64,000 bases of DNA from the NCBI RefSeq assembly GCF_025821625.1, contig NZ_JACKSH010000092.1, forward strand, positions 1,143-65,142, written 5' to 3'. Source of the stretch: Mycolicibacterium pyrenivorans. Lineage in GTDB: Bacteria; Actinomycetota; Actinomycetes; Mycobacteriales; Mycobacteriaceae. Position 1 is the stretch's first letter; every line of letters starts with the position of its first letter. Positions 1 through 12,671 of the stretch are shown here, in pieces. The translations under genes were made by a program, and so were the position numbers. The notes under the pieces are model-generated. The model saw only the letters and a program-made list of their open reading frames with translations, was not told the DNA's origin and ran no database searches.

Positions 1-3000
1 GCCTGGGTGGTGATGGCTGCGGTCGGTGTGGCGTCGGTGAGCATGAACGCGATCCGCGCGTCGGGTAGTGCGGGGTCGATCGCCAGGTAGGCCGCGCCGG
101 TCTTGAGTACCGCGAGCATCGCCACCACCGCGTCGGTGCAGCGCTCCAACAGCAGTGCCACACACTGACCCGCGCCTACACCGTGGTCAGACAGTAGATG
201 CGCCAACCAGTTCGAACGCTCCTCGAGTTCCCGGTAGCTCAGCGACCGGCCCTCGAAGGTCACCGCCACCGCCTCCGGGCAACGGATCACCTGCGCGGCG
301 AACAACTCCGACACCGACACCCCGGGTGCGGGCGAAGCCAACACCGCCCGATTGCCGACCTCGTCCAGGTGGTCGTGCTCACCGGGATCGAGCACATCGA
401 TCGCCGACACACGTCCGTGCGGGTCACCGACAATCGCCTCCAGCACCCTCAGCAGGCGGGCGGCCATCGTCGCGACGGTGCCTGCGTCGAATACATCGGT
501 GCGGTACTCCACCAACCCCCCGATCCCTGCGGGCTCGCCGTCGTCGGTGAACTGTTCGGACAGCGAGAACGACAGGTCCGTGCGGGCGGTGTCGGTTTTC
601 GCAGGCAGTGGTGTCACCAGCAGATCGCCCAGCGCGAAATCTGTTGCGGGATCGTGGTTCTGCCAGGCCAGCATCACCTGGACGAGCGGATGATGGGTCA
701 GGCTCCGGGCGGGGTTGAGTTGTTCGACGAGGACCTCGAACGGCACGTCCTGGTGTTCGTAGGCGGCGAGGCTGCGCCGTCGCACCTGGGCCAGCGTCTC
801 GGCGATGGACGGATCACCGGACAGATCAACCCGCAACACCAGCGTGTTGACGAAGAAGCCGACCAGCGCGTCGAGCGCGGGGTCATTTCGTCCGGCGATC
901 GGGAAGCCCACCGCCACATCGGAGCTGGCGCTGATCTTGGACAACAGGATCGCCAGTGCGGCCTGCACCACCATGAAGCTGGTGGCATTGTGTTCGCCGG
1001 CCACCTCCCGTATTCGTTGCTGCAACTGAGCAGGCCAGTCCACCGTCACGCTGGCGCCCCGTTGATCGGCGGCAGGCGGGTAGGGCCGATCCGTCGGCAG
1101 CTGCAGCCGCTCGGGCATCCCGGCCAGCGCTTCCCGCCAATACGCCAGCTGCGCGGAGGTCAAACTCTGGCCGTCTCGGAGATCGCCCAGTCGCGCCCGC
1201 TGCCACAGCGTGTAATCCACATACTGCACCGGCAGTTCGGACCAGTTCGGCGCGTGACCGGCGCACCGACCGACATACGCCGTGGAGAGATCGGCCACAA
1301 GGGGAGTGATCGACCACCCGTCGGCGGCGATGTGATGCACCACGCCCACCAACACGTGCTCGTCGTCGGTGACGCGGAAAAGGATGGCCCGCAGCGGAAT
1401 GTCGGTGGTCACGTCGAACGTGTGACGCGCAACGGTATCGATGGCGTCGCTCAGTCGGGCCGGCGACCATCCCGTGGCGTCGACGACATTCCACCCGAGG
1501 TTGGCGGACTCGGGAGCGAGCACCTCCTGGCGCGGCACACCGTCGGTGTCGGGAAATACGGTCCGCAACGATTCGTGCCGGGCGATCACATCGCCGAGTG
1601 CGGCGCCCAAGGCGTCGGCGTCGAGGCTGCCGCGCAGCCGCAACGCAACGGCCATGTTGTACACGGGCGAGGGGCCCTGCAACTGATCGATGAACCACAA
1701 CCGGTTCTGCGCGAAAGACAGCGGAATGACCGCAGGCCGCTCGGCCGGCACCAGGGGTTCACGCCCACCGGACTCCCCGTCGAGCACCGGCACCAGTTGA
1801 GCGATCGTGGGTGTGTCGAACAAGGCCCGCACCGAGAGGTCGGCATCGAAACCGGTGTTGATCGCAGCGACGAGTCGCATGGCCAGGATGCTGTCGCCGC
1901 CCATGTCGAAGAACGAGTCGTCGACCCCTATCCGCTCGACATCCAGTACCTGAGAGAACATCTCGGCGAGGATCTTCTCGACCTGTGTGGCCGGCGCGCG
2001 GTACTGCTGGCCGTTGAGATATTCGGGGGCCGGAAGTGCCCGAGTGTCGAGTTTGCCGTTGATCGTCAGCGGCAGAGCGTCCAGCACTACAACGGCCGCG
2101 GGCACCATGTAGGGCGGTAACCGATCGGCAAGGGAGTTCCGCGCGGCGGCGGGATCAATTTTCCCCGAACCTGATTCGGTCACATAGCCGACGAGCCGCT
2201 TGGTTCCGGGCTGGTCCTCGCGAGCGACGACGACGGCGTGGTCGACGCCGTCCAGGCCGGCCAAAGCCGCACGCACTTCGCCGATTTCAATGCGATATCC
2301 GCGGATCTTGACCTGCTCGTCGGCGCGGCCCAGATACTGCAGCTGCCCATCGACGCCCCACTTGACGAGATCTCCGGTGCGGTACATCCGGGTGCCGGGT
2401 GCACCGAAGGGGCAGGCGATGAACCGTGATGCGGTGAGCCCGGGCCGGCTCACATAGCCGCAGCCGACACCCCGCCCCGCGACATACAGTTCGCCGACCA
2501 CCCCCGCGGGCACCGGACGCAACCAACCGTCCAGCACGAACAACGCGGTTCCAGGCACCGGCGTACCGATCGGCACGCTCGCCCCCGGACTCATCGGCCG
2601 GCTGATCGTGGCGTAGACCGTGGTCTCGGTGGGCCCATAGCCGTTGATCATCACGCGCCCCGACGCCCACCGATCAACAACCTCGGCAGGGCAGGCCTCG
2701 CCTGCCACCATCAGCGCGGCCGATTCCAGACCGTCGGGCGAGAGAGCCGTCAGCGCCGTAGGGGTCTGGCTCAATACGGTCACCTGTTCGCGAACCAGCA
2801 GAGCGTGAAATTCTACTGGTGAAGCCGCCACGGACGGCGGCACCACCACCAGGCGCCCACCGTGCAGCAGTGCGCCCCAGATCTCCCACACCGAGTAGTC
2901 GAACGCGTAGGAGTGGCACTGTGTCCAGACCTGCCCCGCCGACATCTCCAGTCCGACGTCCATCGAGTCGAACAGGCGGGTGACGTTGTGGTGAGTGATT

Positions 3001-3593
3001 GCAACACCTTTGGGCACACCGGTGGTTCCCGAGGTGTAGATGATGTGGGCGAGGTCGTCGGGCGCGGGTGACGGCAGGGCCGTGCCGGGCTGGGTACCGG
3101 TGTCGAGGTTGTCGACATCGAGGATCGGAAGGTCACACCCGTCGAGTCGGTCGGCAAGCCCGGCAGTGGCGATCGCGGCAACGGGGCGGGAGTCGGCCAC
3201 CATGAACTCGATCCGCGCCTGCGGGTGCGCGGGGTCGATCGGCAGATAGGCCGCGCCTGTCTTGAGCACCGCCAAGATCGCGACGATCGCCCGGGCGGAC
3301 CGCTCCACCAGCAGCGCCACAGACTGCCCCGCTCTGGCGCCATGGTCGGAGAGCAGGTGCGCCAGACGATTCGAGGACTCGTCGAGTTCCCGATACGTCC
3401 AGTGCTTCTCGCCGGCTACCAGAGCCACCGCGTCCGGATAGAGGTCCACCTGCGCGGCGAACACGTCCGGAATCGACACCGGGGTGACGGGCTCGGTCAG
3501 AACGGCACGGTTGCCCCACTCATCCAGGTCGGCGTACTCGTCCTCGTCGAGCAGATCGATGGAGAACAGCCGACGGGCGGGGTCAGCCGTCAT
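1..3593 (-). CDS. Non-ribosomal peptide synthetase, second subunit (A-T-C-A..., truncated by window edge)
   Basis: The reading frame is open from an ATG at 3593 to the window edge, about 1197 codons. It begins directly with an adenylation domain (about residues 20-545, core IYTSGTTG near 184, YGPTETT and YRTGDL motifs). A carrier domain follows (GGDSI, Ser near 566), then a condensation domain (HHIAADG near 756) and the start of a second adenylation domain. There is no N-terminal C domain, because the preceding subunit ends with one, so module 3 of the line is split over two proteins. The ATG overlaps the upstream stop as ATGA, implying translational coupling. By hand, the first A-domain pocket reads roughly DYWSMAGVYK; I do not assign a substrate. 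The product would be peptide elongation in the cytosol. Chain release must be encoded beyond position 1. Confidence 0.93.
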   Translation of the reverse strand, partial: MTADPARRLFSIDLLDEDEYADLDEWGNRAVLTEPVTPVSIPDVFAAQVDLYPDAVALVAGEKHWTYRELDESSNRLAHLLSDHGARAGQSVALLVERSARAIVAILAVLKTGAAYLPIDPAHPQARIEFMVADSRPVAAIATAGLADRLDGCDLPILDVDNLDTGTQPGTALPSPAPDDLAHIIYTSGTTGVPKGVAITHHNVTRLFDSMDVGLEMSAGQVWTQCHSYAFDYSVWEIWGALLHGGRLVVVPPSVAASPVEFHALLVREQVTVLSQTPTALTALSPDGLESAALMVAGEACPAEVVDRWASGRVMINGYGPTETTVYATISRPMSPGASVPIGTPVPGTALFVLDGWLRPVPAGVVGELYVAGRGVGCGYVSRPGLTASRFIACPFGAPGTRMYRTGDLVKWGVDGQLQYLGRADEQVKIRGYRIEIGEVRAALAGLDGVDHAVVVAREDQPGTKRLVGYVTESGSGKIDPAAARNSLADRLPPYMVPAAVVVLDALPLTINGKLDTRALPAPEYLNGQQYRAPATQVEKILAEMFSQVLDVERIGVDDSFFDMGGDSILAMRLVAAINTGFDADLSVRALFDTPTIAQLVPVLDGESGGREPLVPAERPAVIPLSFAQNRLWFIDQLQGPSPVYNMAVALRLRGSLDADALGAALGDVIARHESLRTVFPDTDGVPRQEVLAPESANLGWNVVDATGWSPARLSDAIDTVARHTFDVTTDIPLRAILFRVTDDEHVLVGVVHHIAADGWSITPLVADLSTAYVGRCAGHAPNWSELPVQYVDYTLWQRARLGDLRDGQSLTSAQLAYWREALAGMPERLQLPTDRPYPPAADQRGASVTVDWPAQLQQRIREVAGEHNATSFMVVQAALAILLSKISASSDVAVGFPIAGRNDPALDALVGFFVNTLVLRVDLSGDPSIAETLAQVRRRSLAAYEHQDVPFEVLVEQLNPARSLTHHPLVQVMLAWQNHDPATDFALGDLLVTPLPAKTDTARTDLSFSLSEQFTDDGEPAGIGGLVEYRTDVFDAGTVATMAARLLRVLEAIVGDPHGRVSAIDVLDPGEHDHLDEVGNRAVLASPAPGVSVSELFAAQVIRCPEAVAVTFEGRSLSYRELEERSNWLAHLLSDHGVGAGQCVALLLERCTDAVVAMLAVLKTGAAYLAIDPALPDARIAFMLTDATPTAAITTQ

Positions 3594-6500
3594 GACTGTC
3601 GTCCCGACGGGGCGGTCATCGCCGCCAGGACCCGCTTGAACCGCTTGGCGATTGCCTCGATGTCTGCCGAGTCGAACAACTCGGTGTCGAATTCGATGCG
3701 AAGTCCGAGCTCCTCACCGGGCTGCGCCACCACGGCCAGCGGGAAATGATTGAATTCCCGACCGGCTATCTCGGTGATCGTCAACCCGTTGCCGAACAGC
3801 GCGCCGGTGTCGAGCGGATAGTTCTCGTACACGAATATGGTGTCGAACAGCTGCTTGTGGCCGGTGATCCGATGAATCTCGCTGAGCGCCAGGTGCTGGT
3901 GATCCAGCGTGTGCGCGTGAGCGCTCTGCAGCTGATCGAGCAGGCCCGCGACGGTGGTGGTCGGGGTGACGCGGGCACGCACCGGCACCGTGTTGATCAA
4001 CAAGCCGACCATGGATTCCGCACCGGGCACCTCGGTGGGTCGCCCCGACACCGCGGTGCCGAACACGACGTCGTGCCGACCCGTCAACCGCATCAGCAGC
4101 TGCGCCCATGCGGCGTGCAGCACGGTGCTGATGGTGGTATGGCAGGAGCGCGCCAATTCGCCCAGGGATTGGGTGATGTCGGATGACACCCGAATCGACG
4201 AGGTACCTCGCGACCCTCCCCCCAACCATCCCGAAGGGCCCACCAGGGTGGGCGTGTCGAAGTCGGCCAGTACGTCGCGCCAGACCGCTCGGGCGGTATC
4301 GAGATCTCGATCGGCCAACCAGGAGACGAACCTGCGATACGACCCCGCCGCGGGTAGCCTCCGTCCGTAATAGCTGGCGAAGATGTCCCGCGCCAGAATC
4401 GGGAGCGACCAACCGTCGAGCACGATGTGGTGATTGGTCAGCGCAATCCGGTGTTGCTCAGATGCAGTGCGGATCAACGTGACCCGAAAAGCCGGACTGT
4501 CGGCGAGATCGCAGACCGCGGCGCGCTCGGCCGCGCACATACGCTGGATCTCTTCGTCGGCATCGAAGCCGCCGGCGTCGACCTCGACAAACCGCCGTGG
4601 TGTCACAGGATCGGCGGTCATGGTCTGCATCGGCCCGAAGGTGAGGTCGCCTCCGTCGGATTCGGTGGCGCAGACCCCCGCGAGCGCATCGCTGGGATTC
4701 GGCTCGTTCCCGCTCAGGTCGACATACTGCCAGGGCACGTCGGCATCAGCGGGGATGATCTGTATCGGTTGGTCGAATGTCGAGCAGAAACGCGCGGCCA
4801 GGTTCGGGTGGCGGCTGATCACGGCGCGGACCGCATCGCGCAATCGGTGTGGATCGAGCGGGCCCTCTACCGTCAGGTTCAGTTGCATGGCGTACACGTC
4901 GTCGTCACCACGGGTGGTGTTGGCGTGGAAGAGCATTCCCTGCTGCATCGGGGTGAGAGGCAAGATGTCGGCGATACGGCACCTCTGCTCGAGGTCGTCG
5001 ATCTGATGTTGGGTGAGCCGGGCCGGGGCGATATCCGACGGGCTGAGACCCCCGCCGCCGTTCGCGACGTGGGCGCAGATCCCGGCGAGGGCGGCGAGCC
5101 ACAGCCCGCTGAGGCGGCGGACCTGCTCATGGTCGAGAGTCGATTGTGCCCAGATCCAGGTCGCGGTGAGCTGTGGGCCGGCGTCGGCATCGACGATGGC
5201 TGCGTTCACCTCGACGGTATGGCTCAACGGCATTGGAATCGCGGTGGCGGCATCGGTGACCGAAAGGCTGTCGCGGCTGGGCCGCCACAGGTCACCGGCA
5301 GCATCTGAACCTGTGCCCGCGCCGAGGCGTCCGAGGTAGTTGAATCCGATCATCGGATCCGACCCGGTGAGGTCGACGTCGGGGTTGAGGTAGCGCAGCA
5401 ATCCGTAGGTCACACCGTCGGGATGGGCGCGGAGTTGCTCCTTGGCGCCTTTGAGCACGGTGCCCAGCGCAGCGTCACCGGCGACGACCTGCGCCCAGCG
5501 CACTCCGCCGACGGTCAACGCCACCGGGTACTTCGTGGTGAACCAACCGACGGTCCGGGACAGGTCGACGTCGGGCGAGATGTCCTCGTCGCGGCCGTGT
5601 CCTTCGACGTCGATGCCGACAGCGGTGGCTTGGCGGCCTAGGAATTCCGAGCATGCCAACGCCACGGCGATCAGCAGGATGTCGTTGATCCCGGCGTGGA
5701 ATGCCGCGGCCACATCACCGAGCAGCCGGCGGGTGGTGGCCGGATCCAGCGTCGTGGTGAGGTGTCCGGCGTTGGCGTAGGTGTCGATCCCGGGTCGCGG
5801 AGCGGGCAGCGCGGCCGGGGTCGACACCACTTGTCTCCACGCGTCGGCGTGATCGACCACCGCCTGGTCCTTCGAGTGCTCGACCAACCGGGTCGCCCAC
5901 GTGGCGAATGACGTCCCTGTGACCGGCAGCGTGATGGCCTGGCCGTTGTAGTGTTGTGCCCAAGCGATGTTGAGGTCCTCGAGCAGGATGCGCCAGGATA
6001 CGGCGTCGACCGCCAGGTGATGGACGATCAGTGCAAGCTGTCCGGTCGAGTCCACCCACAGCGCGCTGACCAAGTTTCCGGCTGCCGGGTCCAGTCGAGA
6101 GCGCGCGGTCGCCAGCGCCTCGGCGGAGAGTGCGTCCACCGGATGTACGCAGTCGCCCGCGTCGACCGCACCCGCCTCGGGCACATGCAGTGCCGAACCC
6201 TGCGTGTGCGCTCGCAACATCGCGTGTCGATCCAGCAGTGCTTGCAGCAGGACGACGACGTCGGCCTGTGTGGCGCCGGCCGGCGCCTGCACGACGATGG
6301 TCTGATTGAATCTGTCCGTCGGTCCGTCGACGGCCTTCAGCCACTGCATGATCGGGGTGGGCGCCACGGTCCCGATGCCCTCGTCGGCCGGGCCTGCGTC
6401 GCCGACGACTCCGACCACCCTCGCCAGCCGGGCCACGGTCTGCTCGACGAACACGTCACGGGGTCGGCACAGCACCCCGGCTGCCCGTGCCCGCGCGACC

Positions 6501-9500
6501 ACCTGCATCGACGAGATGCTGTCGCCGCCCAGATCGAAGAAGGAGTCGTCGACGCCGACCCTCTCGAGTCCTAAGACCTGGGCGTAGATGCCCGCCAGGA
6601 TCTCCTCGACCGCATCAGCCGGAGCGCGGTACTGATCGGGGTTCTGATAGTCCGGTGCGGGTAGTGCGCGGATGTCGAGTTTGCCGTTGACCGTCAACGG
6701 CAACGCATCGATCACCGCGATCACGGTGGGCACCATGTAGGCCGGGAGCTTCTCGGCCAGCAGGTGGCGTACCCGTGTCGAATCGACTGCTCCGGTGCTC
6801 GTTTCGGTGACATACCCGACGAGGCGTTTCGTGCCGGGCTGATCCTCGCGGACGATGACGGCCGCCTGCTCGACCCCGTCGACGCCGGCGAGCGCCGACT
6901 GGATCTCGCCCAGTTCGATTCGGTAGCCGCGGATCTTGACCTGCTCGTCGGCGCGACCCAGATACTGCAGTTGCCCGTAGACCCGCCACGACACCAGATC
7001 GCCGGTGCGATACATCCGCGCCCCTGGAGCACCGAATGGGCAGGCGACGAACCGTGAGCCGGTCAGGGCGGGACGGCCGACATACCCGACACCTACGCCG
7101 CGACCTGCCACGTACAGCTCACCGATCACGCCTTCGGGCACCGGTCGAAGCCACTCGTCGAGCACGAACGTCGCCGCTGTCGGCACCGGCGCGCCCATCG
7201 GTGCCGGGCCCGATCCTGCCGTCAGAGGTGCGCTCATCGTGGCGTACACCGTGGCTTCGGTGGGGCCGTAGGCATTGATGACGACGCGGCCCGGCGCCCA
7301 CTGGTCGACGACGTCGGCGGGGCAGGCCTCTCCACCGAGCAGCACAGCCGTCGATTCCAGCCCGTCGGGTGACAGCGCCGTCACCGCTGAGGGAGTCTGG
7401 GTGAGCACCGTGACGCCTTCGGCGATCAGCAATGCATCGAACTCCGCCGGTGAACCCGCCACTTCCTCTGGGACGATCACCAGGCGCCCGCCGCCGAGCA
7501 GTGCGGCCCAGATCTCCCACACCGAGAAGTCGAAGCCGTAGGAGTGGCACTGGGTCCACACCTGCTGGGCAGGCAGCGCCGCCGGTGTGGAGTCGGCCAG
7601 GTGAGCCAGGTTCTTGTGGGTGATGGCCACCCCCTTCGGCACGCCCGTCGTGCCCGAGGTGTAGATGAGGTAGGCGATGTCGTCGGCCGCAGGCGGCGGT
7701 AACGCGGTGGCGGGCTGGCAGTCGACCGCCGAGTCGTCGACATCGACGACCAGCAGGTCGAATCCGCGCAGTCGCGGGTGAAGACCGGCAGTAGTGACCG
7801 CGGCAACCGGTTCGGCGTCGAGGAGCATGAACTCGATCCGGGCGTCAGGATGAGCCAGGTCGATCGGCAGGTAGGCGGCCCCGGTCTTCAGCACCGCGAG
7901 CATCGCGACGACCGCCTTCGCCGAGCGCTCCAACAGCAGCGCCACACACTGACCTGCGGCTACACCGTGTCGAGACAGCAAGTGCGCCAACCGGTTCGCG
8001 GCCTCATCCAATTCCCGGTAGGTCAAGCGGTGCTCCGCGGAGGAGACCGCGACCGCATCGGGGGTGCGAGCCACGTGCGTGGCGAACAACTCCGGAATCG
8101 ACACCGGCGCCGCGGACGGCGCGGTCAGCACCGCGTGGTTGCCGGCCTCGGCCAACCGGGTGTGTTCATCGGCATCGAGCATGTCGATCGCCGATACCCG
8201 CTGAGTCGAGTCGGTGGTGATCGCCACCAGAACCCGCAGCAGCCGGTCGAGAAGCGTCTCGATGGTCGCGGTGTCGAACACGTCGGTGCGGAACTCCACG
8301 GATCCGCTGATGCCGGCGGGCGCGCCGTCCTCGGCGAAGCGCTCCGCCAAGGAGAACGACAGGTCCATCCGCGCCGTGTGGGTGTCCACCGGCAGTTGCG
8401 TGACCTGTAGATCACCCAAAGCCAGTCCGGTGGCGGGCTCATCGCCGAGGCCGGGAAGGTTCTGCCACGCCAACGCGACCTGGACGAGCGGGTGATGGGT
8501 CAGATTCCGGGTGGGATTGAGCCGCTCGACCAGGACCTCGAAAGGCACGTCCTGGTGCTCGTAGGCGGCCAAGCTGCGCTGCCGCACCTGACCCAGCAAG
8601 TCGGCCACCGTGGGATCACCGCCGACATCGATGCGTAACACCAGCGTGTTGACGAAGAACCCCACGAGCTCGTCGAGCGCGGGATCACTCCGCCCGGCGA
8701 TCGGGAAGCCCACCGCCACATCAGAACTCGCACTCAACCGCGACAACAACAGTGCCAACGCGGCCTGCATGACCATGAAGCTGGTGGCGCGGTGCTCGCC
8801 GGCCACCGCCCGTATCCGCTGCTGCAGTTCGACCGGCCAGTCCACCGTCACGCTGGCGCCGCGCAGGTCCGCCACCGGCGGATATGGCCTGTCAGTGGGC
8901 AACTGCAGGCAGTCGGGCATCCCGGCCAACGCGCCCTGCCAGTACTCCAACTGCGCGGCGATCGGGCTGTCACCGTCGTGAAGGTCGCCGAACTTCGCGC
9001 GCTGCCACAGCGTGTAGTCCACATATTGCACCGGCAGCGGCGCCCAGTCCGGGGCCCGACCCGCACACCGGCAGGCATACGCCGTACTCAGATCCACCAT
9101 CAGCGGAGTGATCGACCAGCCGTCGGCGGCAATGTGGTGCACCACACCCGCCAGCACGTGATCGTCATCGGTGACGCGGAAAAGCGCTGCCCGCAGAGGG
9201 ATGTCGCGTGTCAGGTCGAACCGGTGCCGTGCTGTCTCCTCGATGGCGTCGTTGAGCTGACCGGCGGACCACTCCCGCGCGTCGACCACGTCCCAGCGGA
9301 ACTCTGCCCGCTCCGGTGCCACCACCTCCTGACGTGGCACACCGTCGACGTCGGGGAAGATCGTCCGCAGCGATTCGTGGCGGGCCACGACGTCACCGAG
9401 GGCGGCGTGCAGCGCCACGTCGTCCAGCGCTCCGCCGATCCGGAGCGATATCGGCATGTTGTATGTTGCGTCGCCGTTCTCGAACCGGTTGAGGAACCAC

Positions 9501-12500
9501 AACCGGCTCTGGGCGAACGACAGTGGAACCACCGCCGGGCGCTGCAGAGCAACCAAGGGCTCACGGCTCCCTGCCTCACCGTCCAGACGACGCGCCAGCT
9601 GGGCGACGGTGGGCGCATCGAACAGGGCACGCACCGAGACGTCGGCATTCAGAGACGTGTTGATCGCGGCGACCAAGCGCATCGCCAGGATGCTGTCGCC
9701 GCCCAGATCGAAGAACGAATCGTCGACCCCGACCCGCTCGACGTCGAGAACCTCGGCGTAGATGGCAGCCAGAATCTCCTCGACCGTGCCGTCCGGTGCG
9801 CGGTAGCGATTCCCGTCGGCGTACTCCGGCGCAGGCAAGGCGCGGATGTCCAGCTTGCCGTTCACTGTCAGGGGTAAGACATCCAGCACCACCACCGCCG
9901 CCGGCACCATGTACCGAGGTAGCCGGTCGGCCAGCGCGGTCCGCACCACGGTGGAATCGACTCTTCCCCTCGAAGATTCGGTGACGTAGCCGACCAGGCG
10001 TTTGTCGCCGGGACGGTCTTCGCGGGCGATCACCGCTGCACACTCGACGCCGTCCACCGCTGTCAGCGCAGCTTGAACGTCACCGAGCTCGATTCGGTAG
10101 CCGCGGATCTTGACCTGCTCGTCGGCGCGCCCGAAGTACTGGAGCTGCCCGTCCGGGCCCCACCGCACGAGGTCGCCGGTGCGGTACATCCGGGTGCCGG
10201 GCGGCCCGAAAGGGCAGGCGATGAACCGCGACGCGGTCAGGCCGGAACGCCGCACATAACCGCAGCCGACGCCGTGGCCTGCGACGTACAACTCGCCGAC
10301 CACGCCGGCCGGCACCTGCCGCAGCCACGCGTCCAGCACGAACAATGCGGCGGTCGAGACCGGCACACCGATTGGCGGCATCCCCGACCCCGCCGTCAGC
10401 GGCACACTGCCAGAGGCGAAGATGGTCGTCTCGGTGGGACCGTAGACATTGACCATGACGCGCCCGGGTGCCCACCGGTCGACGACCTCGGCCGGGCAGG
10501 CCTCACCGCCGACCAGCACCGCCACCGACTCCAAACCCTCGGGTGAGAGCGCCCCCAACGCCGCCGGCGTCTGGCTCAACACGGTCACCCGTTCGCGGAC
10601 CAACACGTCGTGGAAGTCCTGTGGCGAGCGGGTCACCGGCTCGGGCACCACCACCAGCCGTCCGCCGTGGAGCAGTGCACCCCAGATCTCCCACACGGAG
10701 AAGTCGAAGGCGTATGAGAAGAACTGCGACCACACCTGTTCCGACGACAGTTCCATGCCGAGATCCAAGGCGTTGTACAGCCGGGTGACGTGGTGGTGGG
10801 TGACGGCCACCCCCTTGGGGATTCCGGTCGTGCCCGAGGTGTAGATGATATGGGCCAGGTCGTCGGGCGCGGGTTCGGGCAGAGCTGTACTGAGTTGCGC
10901 GGCGATGCGGGCGTCGTCGACGTCGATGACCGGCAGGTCGCACCCGACGAACCGGTCCTTGAATCCGGAAGAGACGACCGCGGCGATCGGCACGGCGTCA
11001 TCCACCATGAACTCGACACGGGCCTGGGGGTGTGCGGGGTCGATCGGCAGGTAGGCAGCGCCGGTCTTGAGCGTTGCCAAGATCGCGACAACGGCCTGGT
11101 GCGAACGTTCCATCATCAACGCCACAGACTGGCCAGGTTCGGCGCCGCACCCGGACAGAAGGTGCGCCAACCGATTCGATGCCTCGTCCAGTTCGCGGTA
11201 GGTCACCGAGTGGTCACCGAAGGTGAGTGCGATCGCGTCGGGTCTGCGTCGCACCTGGGCGGCGAATGCTGCCGGAATCGACACCGGTGCCGATGGTTCG
11301 CCGAGCACCGCCCGATTGCCCCACCGGTCGAGATCGCTCTGCTCGCCGCCGGCCGGCAATGCGATCGACGAGAGTCGCCTCCCGGGGTCGACGGCCATCG
11401 CCGCCAGGACATGATCCAATCTCCGGGCCAGTTCGGGGACGTCGATGGTCGAGAACTGGTATCCGGTACCGGCGGTGCTGAGGAAGAGATCGTCACCGAT
11501 GCCGGAGAAGAACAAACCGAAGCCGCTCACCTGACCCGAACTGGTGTAGGACGCCGACGCCGTGGCGCCACCGAAGTCGAGCGCGAACACCGACGGAATG
11601 AAATTGACGTTCACCCGGCCCGACGGCTGACCGGGGTCGCGGGGGTGCACCTTGCGCTCGAGGCCTTGCACGGGAAATCGCTGATGTTGCAGTGCCTCTC
11701 GCATCCGAGTGTCGACATGTCGACAGAACTCGGTGACAGTGGAATCCGGTGAGACGGTGAACACCAGCGGGACGATCCCGGAGACCATCCCTGGCAGTGT
11801 CTTCGACACCGGTCCGACTCGCCTGCTGACCGGGAAGTCGAGCACGACCTCGGAGCCCTCGGCGCGCCATCCGCCGACCAAGAGCGCGCATGCCGCGGTG
11901 ATGACCGATGATCGAGGTAGGTTCCACCGGTCGGCCCACTCTTGAACTCGGCGAAGGACCTTGGGGTCCAACCGAACCGGTACGGACGGTGAATCCGGAT
12001 GACGGCCGCCTGCGGTGTCGGGCACCCGATGATCCGGCGCACTATCCGAGGGAAGATTCTCGGTCCAGTAGTCCTCATCGTCCGAATAATTGCTCGACGC
12101 TTCATATTCCAGTTCACTGCCCACCAGATCCTTCAGCGTGCCGAAGAATGGGGGAGGCATGGGCGCCCCGGAAACCACGGCCGAATACACGGACGCGATC
12201 CGATGACCGACCAGCGAAATGCCGAATCCGTCTATGACCAGGTGGTGGCAGCAGGCGAACCAGAAGAATTCATCGCGTCGCGTCCGAAACAAGGCGAACC
12301 TGAACAGCGGCCCCGTGAGTGGCATCGGCGTGCGCTGGATCGTCGACGCGACTCCGTAGGCCTCCTGCACGGGATCGGGCGACCCGGTCAGGTCGTGATA
12401 GGCAAGATCGATCTTCGGGTGGTCGATCGCCTTCTGGTGAACCCGGCCGTCCTGCTCGAAGAACGCGGCCCTGACGGGTTCGGCTTCCTTCATGACGCGG

Positions 12501-12655
12501 CGGATCGCCCACTCGAGCGGTTCGCGCTGGACCGGCCCCTCGATCTTCACCAAGAGACCGATCTGCCAGTCCGTTCCGAAGCGGCCGGTCTGTTGCGCAA
12601 GCCAGATGTCCAATTGGCCGCGTGTCAACGGAAGTGTCCGGTCGTCGAGCTCCAT
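3590..12655 (-). CDS. Non-ribosomal peptide synthetase, first subunit (C-A-T-C-A-T-E-C)
   Basis: This 3021-residue megasynthase shows, in order: C1 (about 10-430, HHLVIDG near 135), A1 (460-950), T1 (GGDSI near 988), C2 (HHIAADG near 1173), A2 (1510-2000), T2 (GGDSI near 2045), an epimerization domain (HHLAVDA near 2215, FNYLGR) and a terminal C3 (HHIVLDG near 2743). C1 has no preceding carrier in this protein. It follows a PKS ending in ACP, so it probably accepts the polyketide acyl chain (inference). E converts residue 2 to the D form. Hand-read A-domain pockets are about DFWSLGVIFK and DFWTLGAVYK; substrates are left unassigned. I chose the ATG at 12655 because AGGGAGG sits 5-6 nt upstream. 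A start at 12682 would overlap the PKS by 11 nt and lacks this site. Confidence 0.95.
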   Translation of the reverse strand: MELDDRTLPLTRGQLDIWLAQQTGRFGTDWQIGLLVKIEGPVQREPLEWAIRRVMKEAEPVRAAFFEQDGRVHQKAIDHPKIDLAYHDLTGSPDPVQEAYGVASTIQRTPMPLTGPLFRFALFRTRRDEFFWFACCHHLVIDGFGISLVGHRIASVYSAVVSGAPMPPPFFGTLKDLVGSELEYEASSNYSDDEDYWTENLPSDSAPDHRVPDTAGGRHPDSPSVPVRLDPKVLRRVQEWADRWNLPRSSVITAACALLVGGWRAEGSEVVLDFPVSRRVGPVSKTLPGMVSGIVPLVFTVSPDSTVTEFCRHVDTRMREALQHQRFPVQGLERKVHPRDPGQPSGRVNVNFIPSVFALDFGGATASASYTSSGQVSGFGLFFSGIGDDLFLSTAGTGYQFSTIDVPELARRLDHVLAAMAVDPGRRLSSIALPAGGEQSDLDRWGNRAVLGEPSAPVSIPAAFAAQVRRRPDAIALTFGDHSVTYRELDEASNRLAHLLSGCGAEPGQSVALMMERSHQAVVAILATLKTGAAYLPIDPAHPQARVEFMVDDAVPIAAVVSSGFKDRFVGCDLPVIDVDDARIAAQLSTALPEPAPDDLAHIIYTSGTTGIPKGVAVTHHHVTRLYNALDLGMELSSEQVWSQFFSYAFDFSVWEIWGALLHGGRLVVVPEPVTRSPQDFHDVLVRERVTVLSQTPAALGALSPEGLESVAVLVGGEACPAEVVDRWAPGRVMVNVYGPTETTIFASGSVPLTAGSGMPPIGVPVSTAALFVLDAWLRQVPAGVVGELYVAGHGVGCGYVRRSGLTASRFIACPFGPPGTRMYRTGDLVRWGPDGQLQYFGRADEQVKIRGYRIELGDVQAALTAVDGVECAAVIAREDRPGDKRLVGYVTESSRGRVDSTVVRTALADRLPRYMVPAAVVVLDVLPLTVNGKLDIRALPAPEYADGNRYRAPDGTVEEILAAIYAEVLDVERVGVDDSFFDLGGDSILAMRLVAAINTSLNADVSVRALFDAPTVAQLARRLDGEAGSREPLVALQRPAVVPLSFAQSRLWFLNRFENGDATYNMPISLRIGGALDDVALHAALGDVVARHESLRTIFPDVDGVPRQEVVAPERAEFRWDVVDAREWSAGQLNDAIEETARHRFDLTRDIPLRAALFRVTDDDHVLAGVVHHIAADGWSITPLMVDLSTAYACRCAGRAPDWAPLPVQYVDYTLWQRAKFGDLHDGDSPIAAQLEYWQGALAGMPDCLQLPTDRPYPPVADLRGASVTVDWPVELQQRIRAVAGEHRATSFMVMQAALALLLSRLSASSDVAVGFPIAGRSDPALDELVGFFVNTLVLRIDVGGDPTVADLLGQVRQRSLAAYEHQDVPFEVLVERLNPTRNLTHHPLVQVALAWQNLPGLGDEPATGLALGDLQVTQLPVDTHTARMDLSFSLAERFAEDGAPAGISGSVEFRTDVFDTATIETLLDRLLRVLVAITTDSTQRVSAIDMLDADEHTRLAEAGNHAVLTAPSAAPVSIPELFATHVARTPDAVAVSSAEHRLTYRELDEAANRLAHLLSRHGVAAGQCVALLLERSAKAVVAMLAVLKTGAAYLPIDLAHPDARIEFMLLDAEPVAAVTTAGLHPRLRGFDLLVVDVDDSAVDCQPATALPPPAADDIAYLIYTSGTTGVPKGVAITHKNLAHLADSTPAALPAQQVWTQCHSYGFDFSVWEIWAALLGGGRLVIVPEEVAGSPAEFDALLIAEGVTVLTQTPSAVTALSPDGLESTAVLLGGEACPADVVDQWAPGRVVINAYGPTEATVYATMSAPLTAGSGPAPMGAPVPTAATFVLDEWLRPVPEGVIGELYVAGRGVGVGYVGRPALTGSRFVACPFGAPGARMYRTGDLVSWRVYGQLQYLGRADEQVKIRGYRIELGEIQSALAGVDGVEQAAVIVREDQPGTKRLVGYVTETSTGAVDSTRVRHLLAEKLPAYMVPTVIAVIDALPLTVNGKLDIRALPAPDYQNPDQYRAPADAVEEILAGIYAQVLGLERVGVDDSFFDLGGDSISSMQVVARARAAGVLCRPRDVFVEQTVARLARVVGVVGDAGPADEGIGTVAPTPIMQWLKAVDGPTDRFNQTIVVQAPAGATQADVVVLLQALLDRHAMLRAHTQGSALHVPEAGAVDAGDCVHPVDALSAEALATARSRLDPAAGNLVSALWVDSTGQLALIVHHLAVDAVSWRILLEDLNIAWAQHYNGQAITLPVTGTSFATWATRLVEHSKDQAVVDHADAWRQVVSTPAALPAPRPGIDTYANAGHLTTTLDPATTRRLLGDVAAAFHAGINDILLIAVALACSEFLGRQATAVGIDVEGHGRDEDISPDVDLSRTVGWFTTKYPVALTVGGVRWAQVVAGDAALGTVLKGAKEQLRAHPDGVTYGLLRYLNPDVDLTGSDPMIGFNYLGRLGAGTGSDAAGDLWRPSRDSLSVTDAATAIPMPLSHTVEVNAAIVDADAGPQLTATWIWAQSTLDHEQVRRLSGLWLAALAGICAHVANGGGGLSPSDIAPARLTQHQIDDLEQRCRIADILPLTPMQQGMLFHANTTRGDDDVYAMQLNLTVEGPLDPHRLRDAVRAVISRHPNLAARFCSTFDQPIQIIPADADVPWQYVDLSGNEPNPSDALAGVCATESDGGDLTFGPMQTMTADPVTPRRFVEVDAGGFDADEEIQRMCAAERAAVCDLADSPAFRVTLIRTASEQHRIALTNHHIVLDGWSLPILARDIFASYYGRRLPAAGSYRRFVSWLADRDLDTARAVWRDVLADFDTPTLVGPSGWLGGGSRGTSSIRVSSDITQSLGELARSCHTTISTVLHAAWAQLLMRLTGRHDVVFGTAVSGRPTEVPGAESMVGLLINTVPVRARVTPTTTVAGLLDQLQSAHAHTLDHQHLALSEIHRITGHKQLFDTIFVYENYPLDTGALFGNGLTITEIAGREFNHFPLAVVAQPGEELGLRIEFDTELFDSADIEAIAKRFKRVLAAMTAPSGRQS

Positions 12656-12671
12656 CGGACCCTCCCTTGCG

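Noticed and set aside
198..2120. 640-codon plus-strand open frame
   Set aside because: It lies opposite the NRPS, and its Arg/Gly/His-rich product has no motif, while the minus strand reads canonical A, T and C domain motifs throughout. It is a shadow created by high GC.
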